Shown piece by piece: positions 32,967 through 41,855 of a DNA stretch of 64,000 nt. The notes beneath the pieces are model-generated. The model searched no databases and was not told the DNA's origin. It saw nothing but the letters and a program-made list of their open reading frames with translations. This DNA is from Acidimicrobiales bacterium (GTDB taxonomy: Bacteria; Actinomycetota; Acidimicrobiia; Acidimicrobiales; MedAcidi-G1). Each line of letters starts with the position of its first letter. Positions within the stretch are counted from its first letter, which is position 1. The DNA lies in contig JAPKBH010000006.1 of the NCBI GenBank assembly GCA_028823445.1, positions 1-64,000 of the forward strand, written 5' to 3'. A program made the translations under genes and the position numbers.

Positions 32967-33845
32967 ATGGGCGGCGCAAAAGCCCTCCCTCGAAAAAACC
33001 GCGGCGACCAGACGGTTCAACGCCAACTGCTAGAAAACATGACCTACGAGTTGATACCGCTAAAGAACGTACACGACCAGGCCGAATTCTTGCCCGCCAA
33101 CTCCACCATGTCGGTTACTTCTTCACCAGCAAAAACCATCGACGACACCCTCGACCTTTGTGCCGCATTTGCCGCACAAGGCCACACCACCATTCCACAC
33201 TTTGCCGCCCGCATGGTGGAAAGCGAAGAGCATGTGGAGCGCATTGTTCAACGAGTCAACGAACAAGGTATTAAAAAGGTTTTCATCATTGGCGGCGACG
33301 CAGAACAACGTGGCCCCTTTTACGATGCCGCCAGTTTTATGCGATCATTTTTTGCCCTAAGCCCCAACATCGAAACGGTCGGCATTGGCTGCTACCCCGA
33401 CGGGCACGGTGGCATACCCGAAGAAGCACTTCTAAGCGCCCTCCAGGAAAAACAAGCACTCATTAACGACGCCGGCTATCAAGGGTACATAGCTACCCAA
33501 ATGTGCTTCGACCCCGACCAAATCAAATCTTGGCTCAGCGAACAACGAGCCAACGGCATCACCTTGCCTTGCCACCTCGGAGTACCCGGTGCCATTGACC
33601 GCACCCGTTTGGTCACCATTTCGTTACGCCTGGGCATTGGCCACTCTGCCCGCTACCTAAAAAAGAACAGTGCCTCAGTTATTCGTTTACTTTCACCCGG
33701 CGGCTACAACCCCAGTAAACTTTTAGCCCCACTTTCTAGCCACGCCACCGAACTCAACATCACCAACATCCACTGCTTTACTTTTAATGCCGTGGACACC
33801 ACCGAAGACTGGCGCCTAAAAACCCTCGCCAAACTCAAAAACTAA
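32967..33845 (+). CDS. Methylenetetrahydrofolate reductase family protein
   Basis: This 292-residue TIM-barrel flavoprotein of the MTHFR family has the acidic residue in YELIPLK (after an N-terminal extension of about 25 residues), HFAARMV, KVFIIGGDAEQRGPFYD, and PDGHGGIPEEALL, followed by the CHLGVPG region. It is shorter and more divergent than E. coli MetF. The gene follows fhs by two bases. In context it may oxidise methyl-THF from the corrinoid methyltransferase to methylene-THF, the reverse of the usual direction. The electron acceptor cannot be predicted. Confidence 0.85.
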   Translation: MGGAKALPRKNRGDQTVQRQLLENMTYELIPLKNVHDQAEFLPANSTMSVTSSPAKTIDDTLDLCAAFAAQGHTTIPHFAARMVESEEHVERIVQRVNEQGIKKVFIIGGDAEQRGPFYDAASFMRSFFALSPNIETVGIGCYPDGHGGIPEEALLSALQEKQALINDAGYQGYIATQMCFDPDQIKSWLSEQRANGITLPCHLGVPGAIDRTRLVTISLRLGIGHSARYLKKNSASVIRLLSPGGYNPSKLLAPLSSHATELNITNIHCFTFNAVDTTEDWRLKTLAKLKN

Positions 33846-33890
33846 CTTAACCGGTTAGCCACCCAGCGGCTTTTTCAGTAGCGTCAAGGC

Positions 33891-35114
33891 ATGACTACAA
33901 CCCTCAACCCTCCTTCGTGGAATCCTTTTGATGCAGAGTTCATGATTGACCCCTACCCAACCTACGCTCGTTTACGCATTGAAGACCCGGTACACCGCAC
34001 CCCGTTGGGCATCCTCATCTTGTCGAGGTATGAAGATGCTTTTCAACTGCTTCGCGACCCCACCACTTCCGTGCAACGATTTGACACCGACCGCGTAGTG
34101 CCCGAACACATGCAGCCCCTGCAAAACCGAAGAGAAGAACGCGGGCCATCAATATTGGGACTCGACCCACCCGACCACACCCGATTACGCAAACTTGTAC
34201 AACGCACCTTTACCCCCCGAGCCATTGCCCGCATGCGAGACCAAACCGCTGTCATCGTGGACGAACTTCTTGACGAACTGGGCGACGTTGACCAAATAGA
34301 TCTCATCACCGACTACGCCTTTATTGTTCCCTTTACGGTCATCCACCGCATGCTGGGGTTGCCCGATACCGACATTTTTATGGTCCGCCAATGGTCGCAA
34401 GATTTAGCCCGCACATTGGAACCGTTCCTCACTCCAGAACAAGTAACCGCCGCCATTAGCGGCGGTGAAAAAATGGACGAATACTTACTTGATGCCATCG
34501 CCCAGAAACGCAAAAACCCCCAAGATGATCTTCTGACCGCTTTAGTAGAAGCCGAAGAAGAAGACGACCGTATGACCGAAGAAGAGCTCTTGTCTATGAC
34601 CGGCCTGCTTTTTGTGGCCGGCCACGAAACCACCGTCAACTTGATCGGTAACGGCACCCACGCCTTACTCAGCCACCCTGACCAAATACAAATTGTGCGC
34701 ACCGACCCGTCGGTCGATGAAAACATGGTTGATGAACTTCTTCGCTACGACAGTCCCGTCCAAACCTCAGGCCGACGCCTTACCCAAGACACCACAATAA
34801 GCGGAGTAGAAATAGCGGCAGACGAGATGGTCCTCACTGCCCTCGGGAGCGCCAACCGAGACGAAACCTTTTGGGGACCCACCGCCAACGACCTTGACGT
34901 CACTCGTCCCGAAGCAGGCCGTCATCTGGCTTTTGGCAGCGGAATCCACCACTGCCTGGGAGCCGCCTTAGCCCGCATGGAAGGTGAGATAGCCGTCACC
35001 CGACTGGTTCGTCGCTTTCCCGAATTGGCTCATAACGGCGAAGACACCATGAACGGCCGCATCATCTTGCGAGGCCGAGAAACCTTCCCTGTTAGCTTGG
35101 GGACCCCTGTATAA
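33891..35114 (+). CDS. Cytochrome P450
   Basis: This 407-residue soluble bacterial P450 has an I-helix oxygen motif AGHETT near residue 245, ExxR in ELLRYDSP near 285, and the heme-thiolate loop FGSGIHHCLG near 350. It resembles class I CYPs that need a ferredoxin and ferredoxin reductase; neither is in the window. The substrate is unknown. It follows the MTHFR gene by 45 bases on the same strand, so it may belong to the island, perhaps as a demethylase or hydroxylase of an amine. A weak AGCC/GGCT hairpin followed by TTTTT lies in between. Its 3' end overlaps the opposing MFS gene by 23 bases. Confidence 0.9.
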   Translation: MTTTLNPPSWNPFDAEFMIDPYPTYARLRIEDPVHRTPLGILILSRYEDAFQLLRDPTTSVQRFDTDRVVPEHMQPLQNRREERGPSILGLDPPDHTRLRKLVQRTFTPRAIARMRDQTAVIVDELLDELGDVDQIDLITDYAFIVPFTVIHRMLGLPDTDIFMVRQWSQDLARTLEPFLTPEQVTAAISGGEKMDEYLLDAIAQKRKNPQDDLLTALVEAEEEDDRMTEEELLSMTGLLFVAGHETTVNLIGNGTHALLSHPDQIQIVRTDPSVDENMVDELLRYDSPVQTSGRRLTQDTTISGVEIAADEMVLTALGSANRDETFWGPTANDLDVTRPEAGRHLAFGSGIHHCLGAALARMEGEIAVTRLVRRFPELAHNGEDTMNGRIILRGRETFPVSLGTPV

Positions 35115-36504
35115 GTTCCTTTTTAGAGGGACAAGCAAGAGCGCAAAAAATCGCCCCGCTGGCAAAAGTTAAAGCCATAAACAGCCAGGTGCGATCAAAA
35201 GCCACCAACGGGCCTTTGCTGGCTTGCGAAGTAAAGATCGCTACGGCGATAGCTACCCCGGCGGCAAAGCCCATCGACGAGCCCGTGCGCAAAGTTGCAC
35301 TGGCCGTAGCAAAACGTTGCGGAGGAACATTTTTCATCCCCATAGAAGAAAAAGTAGCGAACGAACAGGCCACCCCGATGCCCAACATAAGGTGAGCCGG
35401 AAGCAACGTAGAGAAATACCCGCCCTCTCCGTTCGCCCGGATAATAAGCCACAGGGGGCAACAAGCGGCCGAAGCGCTGCCGGTGACTACCAGCGTTCGG
35501 TGGCCCACCCGATCAGCGACTGACCCAATCGGCCCACCCAGCAGCGCTGCTAAAGCCGGGCCAGGTACCACGCCGAAACCTGCCGCTAACACCGACCAGC
35601 CCCAAAGTTCTTGGAGAAGCAGTGTGTTGAACAGCACCGTGGCAATAAACGCCGTGGAGAATAATGTTTGCCCCACCGCCGCCGACCAAAAAGCGCGGAT
35701 CCGAAATAAGTTGAGGTCCAGCAACGGGTACGGGTGGGTGGCCGACCGGCGAATCAAAACCAAGATCAACAAAAGCCCCACTAGCGCCGTAACTAACGTA
35801 GAAAGAGAGCCATACCCCCACTCACCGCCCTGCACTACAGCCACCAACAAAAGCGCCACGCCAAAGGTGCCGGCAGGAACCCCTAACAAATCGAAACGGC
35901 CTTCGGCTTCCGGGTCGCTGCTTTCGTGGACAAAACGTGGAGTCAAAATAAAAATGAACAAACCCACCGGCACGTTGACAAAAAATATCCAACGCCAATT
36001 AAAAGCATCAATTAAAATTGCCCCCATGGTCGGCCCAATCGCTGCCCCTAAAGCAGCGGAGGCACCCCAAATACCAATGACCATGGAATGCCGGTCCGGC
36101 GGAAACTCTGGAAGGATCATAGAGAGCGAGGCGGGGCTCAAAATAGAAGCACCAATGCCTTGCAACACCCGAGCAGCGATGAGAAAACCGGGAGTTGGCG
36201 CCACACCCGATAATAAAGAACCAATCATAAAAACCGCTACCCCAACAAGAAAAAGTTTACGGCGGCCTTTTTGATCGGCTAGTCGGCCCGAAATCAACAA
36301 AAACGCCCCAACGGCCACCGAGTAACCCGAAAGCACCCAAGAAAGGCCCGCTTCGGTAGCCCCTAAGTCTTGCCGGATAGAAGGAAACGCCACATTGACA
36401 ATAGAAATATCTATAACCGTAAGCAGCGCAGCAAGGGTGGCCACGCTCAGCGCCAACCAGGCTCGCCGTTCTACCGGTGTTAATTGAGTTTTCGTTCCGC
36501 CCAT
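35092..36504 (-). CDS. MFS transporter, DHA2 (EmrB/QacA-like) family
   Basis: The 470-residue protein has about 13-14 membrane segments. The motif-A variant GRLADQKGRRKLFLVG lies near residue 72, and the DHA2-typical LTVIDISIVNVAFPSI at the N-terminus. The family exports drugs and cations, and occasionally osmolytes. The gene is convergent with the P450 and shares 23 bases with it, so antisense transcription is likely at the end. The ATG start is at 36504, and the 42-base space to the YczE-type gene upstream suggests co-transcription. No specific substrate can be named. Confidence 0.85.
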   Translation of the reverse strand: MGGTKTQLTPVERRAWLALSVATLAALLTVIDISIVNVAFPSIRQDLGATEAGLSWVLSGYSVAVGAFLLISGRLADQKGRRKLFLVGVAVFMIGSLLSGVAPTPGFLIAARVLQGIGASILSPASLSMILPEFPPDRHSMVIGIWGASAALGAAIGPTMGAILIDAFNWRWIFFVNVPVGLFIFILTPRFVHESSDPEAEGRFDLLGVPAGTFGVALLLVAVVQGGEWGYGSLSTLVTALVGLLLILVLIRRSATHPYPLLDLNLFRIRAFWSAAVGQTLFSTAFIATVLFNTLLLQELWGWSVLAAGFGVVPGPALAALLGGPIGSVADRVGHRTLVVTGSASAACCPLWLIIRANGEGGYFSTLLPAHLMLGIGVACSFATFSSMGMKNVPPQRFATASATLRTGSSMGFAAGVAIAVAIFTSQASKGPLVAFDRTWLFMALTFASGAIFCALACPSKKELIQGSPS

Positions 36505-36546
36505 AACCAGACGCTAGGGCACCTGCTCCCCCGTTGCCCATATGAG

Positions 36547-37185
36547 CTAACGGCGATACACCCCGAAGCCCGTGAGCTCAACCCACCCGGGCCACACTCG
36601 GTGGCTAAAAAATTGGTACGACGGGCCAACTCCTAAAGCAAAAACCACCGTCCCTATTCCGTAAGCGCCACCCAGAAAAATGCCTAAAACGAGAATCCCC
36701 AACTCAATGCTGGTGCGCGCTAGACGAGCGCTACGCCCAGAATCCATCAATGCCGTCATCATGCCGTCGCGTGGGCCTACTCCCAGACCCGCTCCTAAAT
36801 AAAGCATGGAAGCAAAGCCCACCATGACCGGAGAACCAAGCATCAACAACAAGCGAACCCACATCGTTGACGGCAGAGCAAAAGCATCCATCATCGCATC
36901 AACCACTACCCCGATGATGACCACATTGGCCAAAGTAGCTATCCCCAATGGCTGGCGGAAGGCCACCAAAAGAACCAGCATCAACACCCCCACGCCAATG
37001 ATTACGGTTCCCACCGACCGGTCGATTTGATTGGCTAAACCATCATGAAAAACATCCCAAGGGCCCACGCCAAAATCAGCCAGAAAAAGTAGCGAAATAC
37101 CTGCACCAAAAAGAACCAACCCAACAAGCATCGACAAGAGTCGGCCTACGAGTGGCCCATTAGGCCTTGGGAGATGTTTTTCCAT
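36547..37185 (-). CDS. YczE/YyaS/YitT-like membrane protein
   Basis: This 212-residue integral membrane protein has about five hydrophobic segments. Motifs GISLLFLADFGVGPWDVFHDGLANQ and YLGAGLGVGPRDGMMTALMD match the YczE/YitT family pattern of repeated G-x-G-P-x-D. Its function is unknown; family members are associated with antibiotic or amine resistance loci in some bacteria. It lies after the terminator of the pyrimidine operon and before the MFS gene, as a possible two-gene transport unit. Confidence 0.75.
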   Translation of the reverse strand: MEKHLPRPNGPLVGRLLSMLVGLVLFGAGISLLFLADFGVGPWDVFHDGLANQIDRSVGTVIIGVGVLMLVLLVAFRQPLGIATLANVVIIGVVVDAMMDAFALPSTMWVRLLLMLGSPVMVGFASMLYLGAGLGVGPRDGMMTALMDSGRSARLARTSIELGILVLGIFLGGAYGIGTVVFALGVGPSYQFFSHRVWPGWVELTGFGVYRR

Positions 37186-37224
37186 AGAAGATTAAGCCTT
37201 TCCTTAAAGGGGGTAAGCGCGCAA

Positions 37225-37266
37225 AAGCGGGCGGGAGAGCCAGGAACCTGACCCTACCGCCCGCTT
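37225..37266 (-). terminator. Rho-independent terminator of the pyrimidine/ABC operon
   Basis: On the minus strand AAGCGGGCGG (37266-37257) is fully complementary to CCGCCCGCTT (37234-37225), followed by further T residues. The stem is 10 bp and GC-rich, and lies 18 bases after the substrate-binding protein stop. It separates the leftward pyrimidine operon from the YczE-type gene. Confidence 0.8.
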
Positions 37267-37283
37267 AGTGCGTCAAGCGAAGA

Positions 37284-38408
37284 TTATTCGCCGCCTGCGT
37301 TCAAGGTGATGGTGGCGCGTGTCCAACCATTGCCCTTGGTATCAATATCTTTGGCTTCCAAGATTGCCACGGCAGCTTCTGCGTACTCTGTGGTGTAAGC
37401 ACCTGAATCCGGAGCAGCAGCCAAAATGGATTCTGAAGTAGCAACGTCAATGGTCTGATCCCAAAGGCCAGAATCCATCACGCCTACGCCACCAGCCGAT
37501 GGCCAAATGAGACCGTTGATCTCATTCATTTGCCATGCCTGATGCGAAGCACCCAAAGCGGAGCCGTTATTCAGAACAATGTCAACACACGCTTGAGCGT
37601 TGTCTCGACAGTAGGACCAGCCTTCAAGAGAACCAGCCACAAAACGAGTGGTGATATCGGCGTAAGCCTCGTCACCCAAACGAGTGCCGTCGGCCCAAAT
37701 AGCATCGTTCAACATGGCCGTACCTACGTCATTCCAGTCAATGACCGAAAGGTCATCAGCGGTGTAAAGTTCGCCGGTATCAGGGTTAGTTGCTTCCAAC
37801 ACCTGTGCGTACTCGTTGTAGATCATGGCCTGAGAGGCATCGATTTCACCAGTCAACAAGGCCAACATGTCAAAAGACTGCTGTACCAAGGTGAAGTCGG
37901 TTGCTGGGTCAAGACCGGCACTACGTGCGCCAGCCAAGAGCTCGAACTCGTTACCCCAACCCCAGTTACCAACGGTCTTACCTGCCAAGTCGGCGGGGGT
38001 GTTGATACCGGAATCGGCCCATGAAACCTGCAAAGTGCCGGAGCGCTGGAAGACCTGCGCCACATTCACGATGTCCATGTCGCCTTCGCGAGAAACTAAG
38101 GCTTTAGGTACCCATGAAATAGCGAAGTCAACGGCGCCAGAAGCAAGTTGCTGCTGAGGTACGATGTCTACACCACCTTCAAGGATGGTTACGTCAAGGC
38201 AGTAGTCGGCGTAAATACCGCTATCTACTGCGGCGTAGTAGCCAGCAAACTGTGCTTGAGTAAGCCATTGCAATTGCAAGCTCACCGAATCAACTGAGTC
38301 ACAGTCGCCGGTGCCTACCGCTACGTCATCGGAGCCACATGCTGCGCCAAACAGCGACATTGCGGCCACCAATGCGAGGATGCGCATTGTTATCTTTTTC
38401 TTATTCAT
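37284..38408 (-). CDS. NMT1/THI5-like ABC transporter substrate-binding lipoprotein
   Basis: This 374-residue secreted protein has a signal peptide MNKKKITMRILALVAAMSLF followed by lipobox GAAC, so the cysteine at about residue 24 should be lipidated and the protein membrane-anchored. The mature part has the NMT1/THI5 features QLQWLTQAQFAGYYAA, PQQQLASGAVDFAI and NWGWGNEFELLAG. The family binds pyrimidines and thiamine precursors, or sulfonates, or other small aromatic amines. Last gene of the leftward pyrimidine catabolic operon, with a terminator just after, so a pyrimidine or dihydropyrimidine ligand is the best inference. Confidence 0.85.
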   Translation of the reverse strand: MNKKKITMRILALVAAMSLFGAACGSDDVAVGTGDCDSVDSVSLQLQWLTQAQFAGYYAAVDSGIYADYCLDVTILEGGVDIVPQQQLASGAVDFAISWVPKALVSREGDMDIVNVAQVFQRSGTLQVSWADSGINTPADLAGKTVGNWGWGNEFELLAGARSAGLDPATDFTLVQQSFDMLALLTGEIDASQAMIYNEYAQVLEATNPDTGELYTADDLSVIDWNDVGTAMLNDAIWADGTRLGDEAYADITTRFVAGSLEGWSYCRDNAQACVDIVLNNGSALGASHQAWQMNEINGLIWPSAGGVGVMDSGLWDQTIDVATSESILAAAPDSGAYTTEYAEAAVAILEAKDIDTKGNGWTRATITLNAGGE

Positions 38409-39208
38409 TTTCCCCTCCCGGGTTTATTGTTGATTATTTCGACTTGTGTCGCCATGCGCCATGGCGTGCTCAGGCGCTCTATGAGCACTGCGCCGGCAAA
38501 GAGGGCCAGCCCGAAAGCAGAAGCCACCGCAATGGCTGCCCACGCTACGTCATAGCGAGCAAAAGCAGCGTTTGAGGTAATGACATTGCCAATGCGGTCC
38601 TGCGGGCCACCAAAATATTCGGCCACGATGGCGGCAATTACCGAAAGCGGGGCCACCACCCGTAAAGCGTTGGCAAAAAACGGCAAAGCATTAGGTATAC
38701 GCACCTCGCGGAGGATAGTCCATTCGCTCGCTGCGTAGGAACGCATAAGCTCAATCTCGTCTGGGTGCACTTCGGTTAACCCTTTAGCGGTGTTAATAAA
38801 AACGGGGAAAAACACCACGGCCATAACCACCGCTTGGTTGCTGACCACCCCGGTTATCCCGAACCAGGCATTAAATATGGGTGCCAAAGCGACGATAGGG
38901 GTGGCGTTAACGGCTACGGCCAGCGGGGTCAGGCCTTCGTTCAAAGAGCGAAAACGATTGGTGACGAAGGCCAGCGTGACCCCGGCAATGACCCCGAGCA
39001 CTAAACCGCTGAAAGCAATACGCCCCGTTTCCCACCCGGCGTGACGCAAGACTGCCCATTCGGCAAAAAGTTCCTCAACTATTGACGAAGGCTTCGGTAG
39101 TAAAAACTCTTTAATGTCAAAAATAATGATGGCCAATTCCCACAAAACCAAGCCTCCAACGCCCACACTCAAAGGAGGCCAGACCGCTGCCCAGCGAGGA
39201 CGGGTCAT
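38405..39208 (-). CDS. ABC transporter permease (SsuC/TauC-type)
   Basis: This 267-residue inner-membrane permease has about six membrane segments and a BPD_transp_1 domain. The EAA-type loop reads ELMRSYAASEWTILREVRIPNALPF near residue 170. It pairs with a second permease of the same family two genes away. Overlaps the substrate-binding protein start by four bases, and the ATPase stop by four bases. With two different permeases the transporter may be a heterodimer rather than the usual homodimer of SsuC-type systems. Confidence 0.87.
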   Translation of the reverse strand: MTRPRWAAVWPPLSVGVGGLVLWELAIIIFDIKEFLLPKPSSIVEELFAEWAVLRHAGWETGRIAFSGLVLGVIAGVTLAFVTNRFRSLNEGLTPLAVAVNATPIVALAPIFNAWFGITGVVSNQAVVMAVVFFPVFINTAKGLTEVHPDEIELMRSYAASEWTILREVRIPNALPFFANALRVVAPLSVIAAIVAEYFGGPQDRIGNVITSNAAFARYDVAWAAIAVASAFGLALFAGAVLIERLSTPWRMATQVEIINNKPGRGK

Positions 39209-39987
39209 TGACCTACCTCTACGGAGCGCAAGGCTTCACGAATTTCTGTTGCCGTGGCAAAAAATGCTGGATCTTCACGAGTCTCTTCGGTTCGCTTACC
39301 CAGATCAACATCAATGATTGAATGAACCCGCCCCGGCCGAGGCGATAACACCACTACTCGGTTGGACAAAAAAGCAGACTCGGGAATGGAGTGCGTGACA
39401 AAAACCACCGTGGTGCCGGTTTCTTCCCAAATACGAAGCAACTCGATTTGCATATGCTCACGAGTCATTTCATCCAGCGCCCCGAATGGTTCATCCATCA
39501 ATAACAACTTTGGTTCAAAAGAAAGCGCCCGAGCAATAGAAACTCGTTGTTGCATGCCACCCGAAAGCTGCCGCGGATAATGGCCGCCAAAGTCTGGCAA
39601 CTTCACCAGGTCCAACATTTCTTGTGACCGGGTGGAACGGTCGGCCTTAGACCAGCCACGCAATTCAAGGGGCAGTTCTATGTTGGCCGACACCTTGCGC
39701 CAGTCAAACAAGCCAGCATGTTGAAATACCATGCCATAGTCTTGGTCCATACGTGCCTCATGGGCAGATTTGCCAAACACGGTGACTTCGCCCGCCGTGG
39801 GCTCAAGCAAATCGCCGATTAGACGCAACAAAGTGGACTTTCCACACCCCGATGGTCCGATCAACGAAACAAACTCGCCGGGCTGAATATCAAGATCAAT
39901 ACCTGACAAAGCAGCCACCTCATCGGCCTCCCCTTGGTTGAACACCTTGTCGGCACCGTTTATGGAAACAGCAAGTTCGTCGCTCAT
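39205..39987 (-). CDS. ABC transporter ATP-binding protein (SsuB/TauB-type)
   Basis: This 260-residue ATPase has Walker A GPSGCGKST near residue 40, signature LSGGMQQRVSIARAL, Walker B LLLMDEPFGALD and the switch histidine in FVTHSI. It belongs to the nitrate/sulfonate/pyrimidine-type group (NrtCD/SsuB/ThiZ). It lies between two permease genes with four-base overlaps on both sides. It should energise uptake of the ligand of the lipoprotein at the end of the operon. Confidence 0.9.
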   Translation of the reverse strand: MSDELAVSINGADKVFNQGEADEVAALSGIDLDIQPGEFVSLIGPSGCGKSTLLRLIGDLLEPTAGEVTVFGKSAHEARMDQDYGMVFQHAGLFDWRKVSANIELPLELRGWSKADRSTRSQEMLDLVKLPDFGGHYPRQLSGGMQQRVSIARALSFEPKLLLMDEPFGALDEMTREHMQIELLRIWEETGTTVVFVTHSIPESAFLSNRVVVLSPRPGRVHSIIDVDLGKRTEETREDPAFFATATEIREALRSVEVGQ

Positions 39988-40847
39988 GAAACAACCTCTC
40001 TAGTTCGCCGCATCACCCAGCGTTCGGTCAAACTAATTAGGCCAAATACGGTGAGGCCCAAGAAAGCAGACCCAATTACCGAGGCATACAGGCGCTCCGG
40101 GGCCACGGCGTAGCGCTGGGCGTACTCCAAAATGGCTCGCCCCAAGCCCGTTTTGGTGCCGATGGAGATCTCCCCCACAATGGCCCCCACAATGCTCAGG
40201 GTGCCAGCAATTTTAAGAGCCGGAAAGAGATAGGGCCGAGAAGCAGGCAGGCGCAACTTAAACAAGGTGGTCCGCCATGGAGCAGCATAAGAGCGCATAA
40301 GTTCCACATGGTCGGCGTCCGGAGACTGCAAGCCCCGCAAGCCGCTCACCGCTACCGGGAAAAAAGTGAGGTAAGTAGAAATCAGCGAAATGCTGACCAG
40401 ATCAGGCATGCTCTGTTGGCGCCCCCAAGTAACCACCAAAGGAGCCAAAGCAATAAGCGGGATAGTTTGCGACACGTTGATCCAAGGGAGAAGCCCTTTT
40501 TCGGCCACCTTCCACCGCGCCATTAACACGGCAAGACCCATACCGATAGCCAACCCTAAAGTGAAGCCAATAGCCGCTTCTTGAAACGTAAACCAAGCTT
40601 TTTTCAGCAAAAAAACGTACATGGGCAGAGTGTTGCGGCCATCGCGGATATCTACCGTAAGTTCACCGAGGATGTCCGAAGCATGGGGCATGATCATGTC
40701 GTTGGTAGCGGTCGGTAAACCAAAGTTGGTGCCCGGCCAGTGATCATCGGTTTGTTGGCCCATCCACTTGTAGCCCTCCCAGAGGGCTACCACCACGACC
40801 AAAGCCACCACCACGGTCAACACCATGCGGAGGCGTTTGTTGATCAC
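39984..40847 (-). CDS. ABC transporter permease (SsuC/TauC-type), second
   Basis: This 287-residue permease has an N-terminal membrane anchor (VLTVVVALVVVVALWEGY) and a periplasmic loop of about 45 residues, then the BPD_transp_1 domain with the loop ELMRSYAAPWRTTLFKLRLPASRPYL near residue 200. It is distinct from the other permease of this cassette. It overlaps the luciferase-like gene and the ATPase gene by four bases each, so the five genes are translationally coupled. Confidence 0.87.
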   Translation of the reverse strand: MINKRLRMVLTVVVALVVVVALWEGYKWMGQQTDDHWPGTNFGLPTATNDMIMPHASDILGELTVDIRDGRNTLPMYVFLLKKAWFTFQEAAIGFTLGLAIGMGLAVLMARWKVAEKGLLPWINVSQTIPLIALAPLVVTWGRQQSMPDLVSISLISTYLTFFPVAVSGLRGLQSPDADHVELMRSYAAPWRTTLFKLRLPASRPYLFPALKIAGTLSIVGAIVGEISIGTKTGLGRAILEYAQRYAVAPERLYASVIGSAFLGLTVFGLISLTERWVMRRTREVVS

Positions 40848-41842
40848 TGAAAAGCCGGAATAATGTGTTGGCCGTAAGCGTTTAGCGTCTCTTCTTTTTG
40901 GTCGTGCATCAGGTACACCGCAAACTGGTCAACGCCCAAAGCACGGAGTTCTTCTAAACGCTCAATGTGCGCTGCCTCGTTGCCCAAAATACAGAAGCGA
41001 TCCAAAATCTCGTCGGGTACAAAGTCGGTATGTTCAGCACCCGCCCGACCGTGGTCGGCGTAGTCGTAGCCTTTGCGGCCTTCGATGTAATCGGTCAGGG
41101 CTTGAGGAACCATGGAACTGTCGGCGCCATAACGACCCACCAAGTCCGCTACGTGATTACCCACCATGCCGCCAAACCAACGAACTTGATCTCGCTGGTG
41201 GGCGATGTCGTCACCCACATAGGCCGGTGCAACCACACAGAAAGTGATGGAATCTGGGTCGCGGCCTGCTTCTTCAGCGGACTGCCGAACGGCGCCGATG
41301 GTCCAGGCCGCTATTTGTGGGTCAGCCAGCTGCAGAACAAACCCGTCGGCTTGTCGGCCACAGAGCGCCAAGGCTTTAGGGCCATAGGCAGCCATCCAGA
41401 TGGGCAGCGACCCTCCTTGGCGCCAAGGAAACGAGAGGGGTGTTCCGTGATAGTCGACTTCTTCGCCTTCGGCTAAGGCTTTGATGACCTTCATGGATTC
41501 TTCCAGAGTGGCCAAGTTGCACGGCTTTTTACCAATAACCCGCATAGCGGAGTCGCCTCGGCCGATACCACAAACGGTACGTTCGCCGTACATGTCGTTT
41601 AGCGTGGCGAACAACGAGGCGATAACTGTCCAGTCTCGTGTACCGGGGTTGGTGACCATCGGGCCCACGATCATTTTTTCGGTAGCGGCCAACATGGCGC
41701 CAAAAATCGGAAACGGCTCTTGCCAAAGCACGTGGCTGTCGAAGGTGTACCCGTGGGTGAAACCTAAGGTTTCAGCCAAGCGAGCCAACTCAACAACTCG
41801 GGAGGCTGGGGGGTCGGTTTGAAGTACTACACCAAAATCCAT
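40844..41842 (-). CDS. Luciferase-like (LLM, F420/FMN-type) oxidoreductase, CPS_4043-like
   Basis: This TIM-barrel oxidoreductase of about 332 residues belongs to the bacterial luciferase superfamily (MDFGVVLQTDPP at the start, TFDSHVLWQEPFPI, VGPMVTNPGTRDW, GIGRGDSAM, and IWMAAYGPKALALCG). Members use F420 or FMN. Its position between MMSDH and the ABC genes suggests a role in pyrimidine breakdown. A redox step is exactly what is missing from the operon (dihydropyrimidine dehydrogenase is absent), but family members are diverse. I chose the ATG at 41842 with GGAG seven bases upstream over a non-ATG start 42 bases earlier. Confidence 0.8.
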   Translation of the reverse strand: MDFGVVLQTDPPASRVVELARLAETLGFTHGYTFDSHVLWQEPFPIFGAMLAATEKMIVGPMVTNPGTRDWTVIASLFATLNDMYGERTVCGIGRGDSAMRVIGKKPCNLATLEESMKVIKALAEGEEVDYHGTPLSFPWRQGGSLPIWMAAYGPKALALCGRQADGFVLQLADPQIAAWTIGAVRQSAEEAGRDPDSITFCVVAPAYVGDDIAHQRDQVRWFGGMVGNHVADLVGRYGADSSMVPQALTDYIEGRKGYDYADHGRAGAEHTDFVPDEILDRFCILGNEAAHIERLEELRALGVDQFAVYLMHDQKEETLNAYGQHIIPAFQ

Positions 41843-41855
41843 CGCTAATCTCCAA

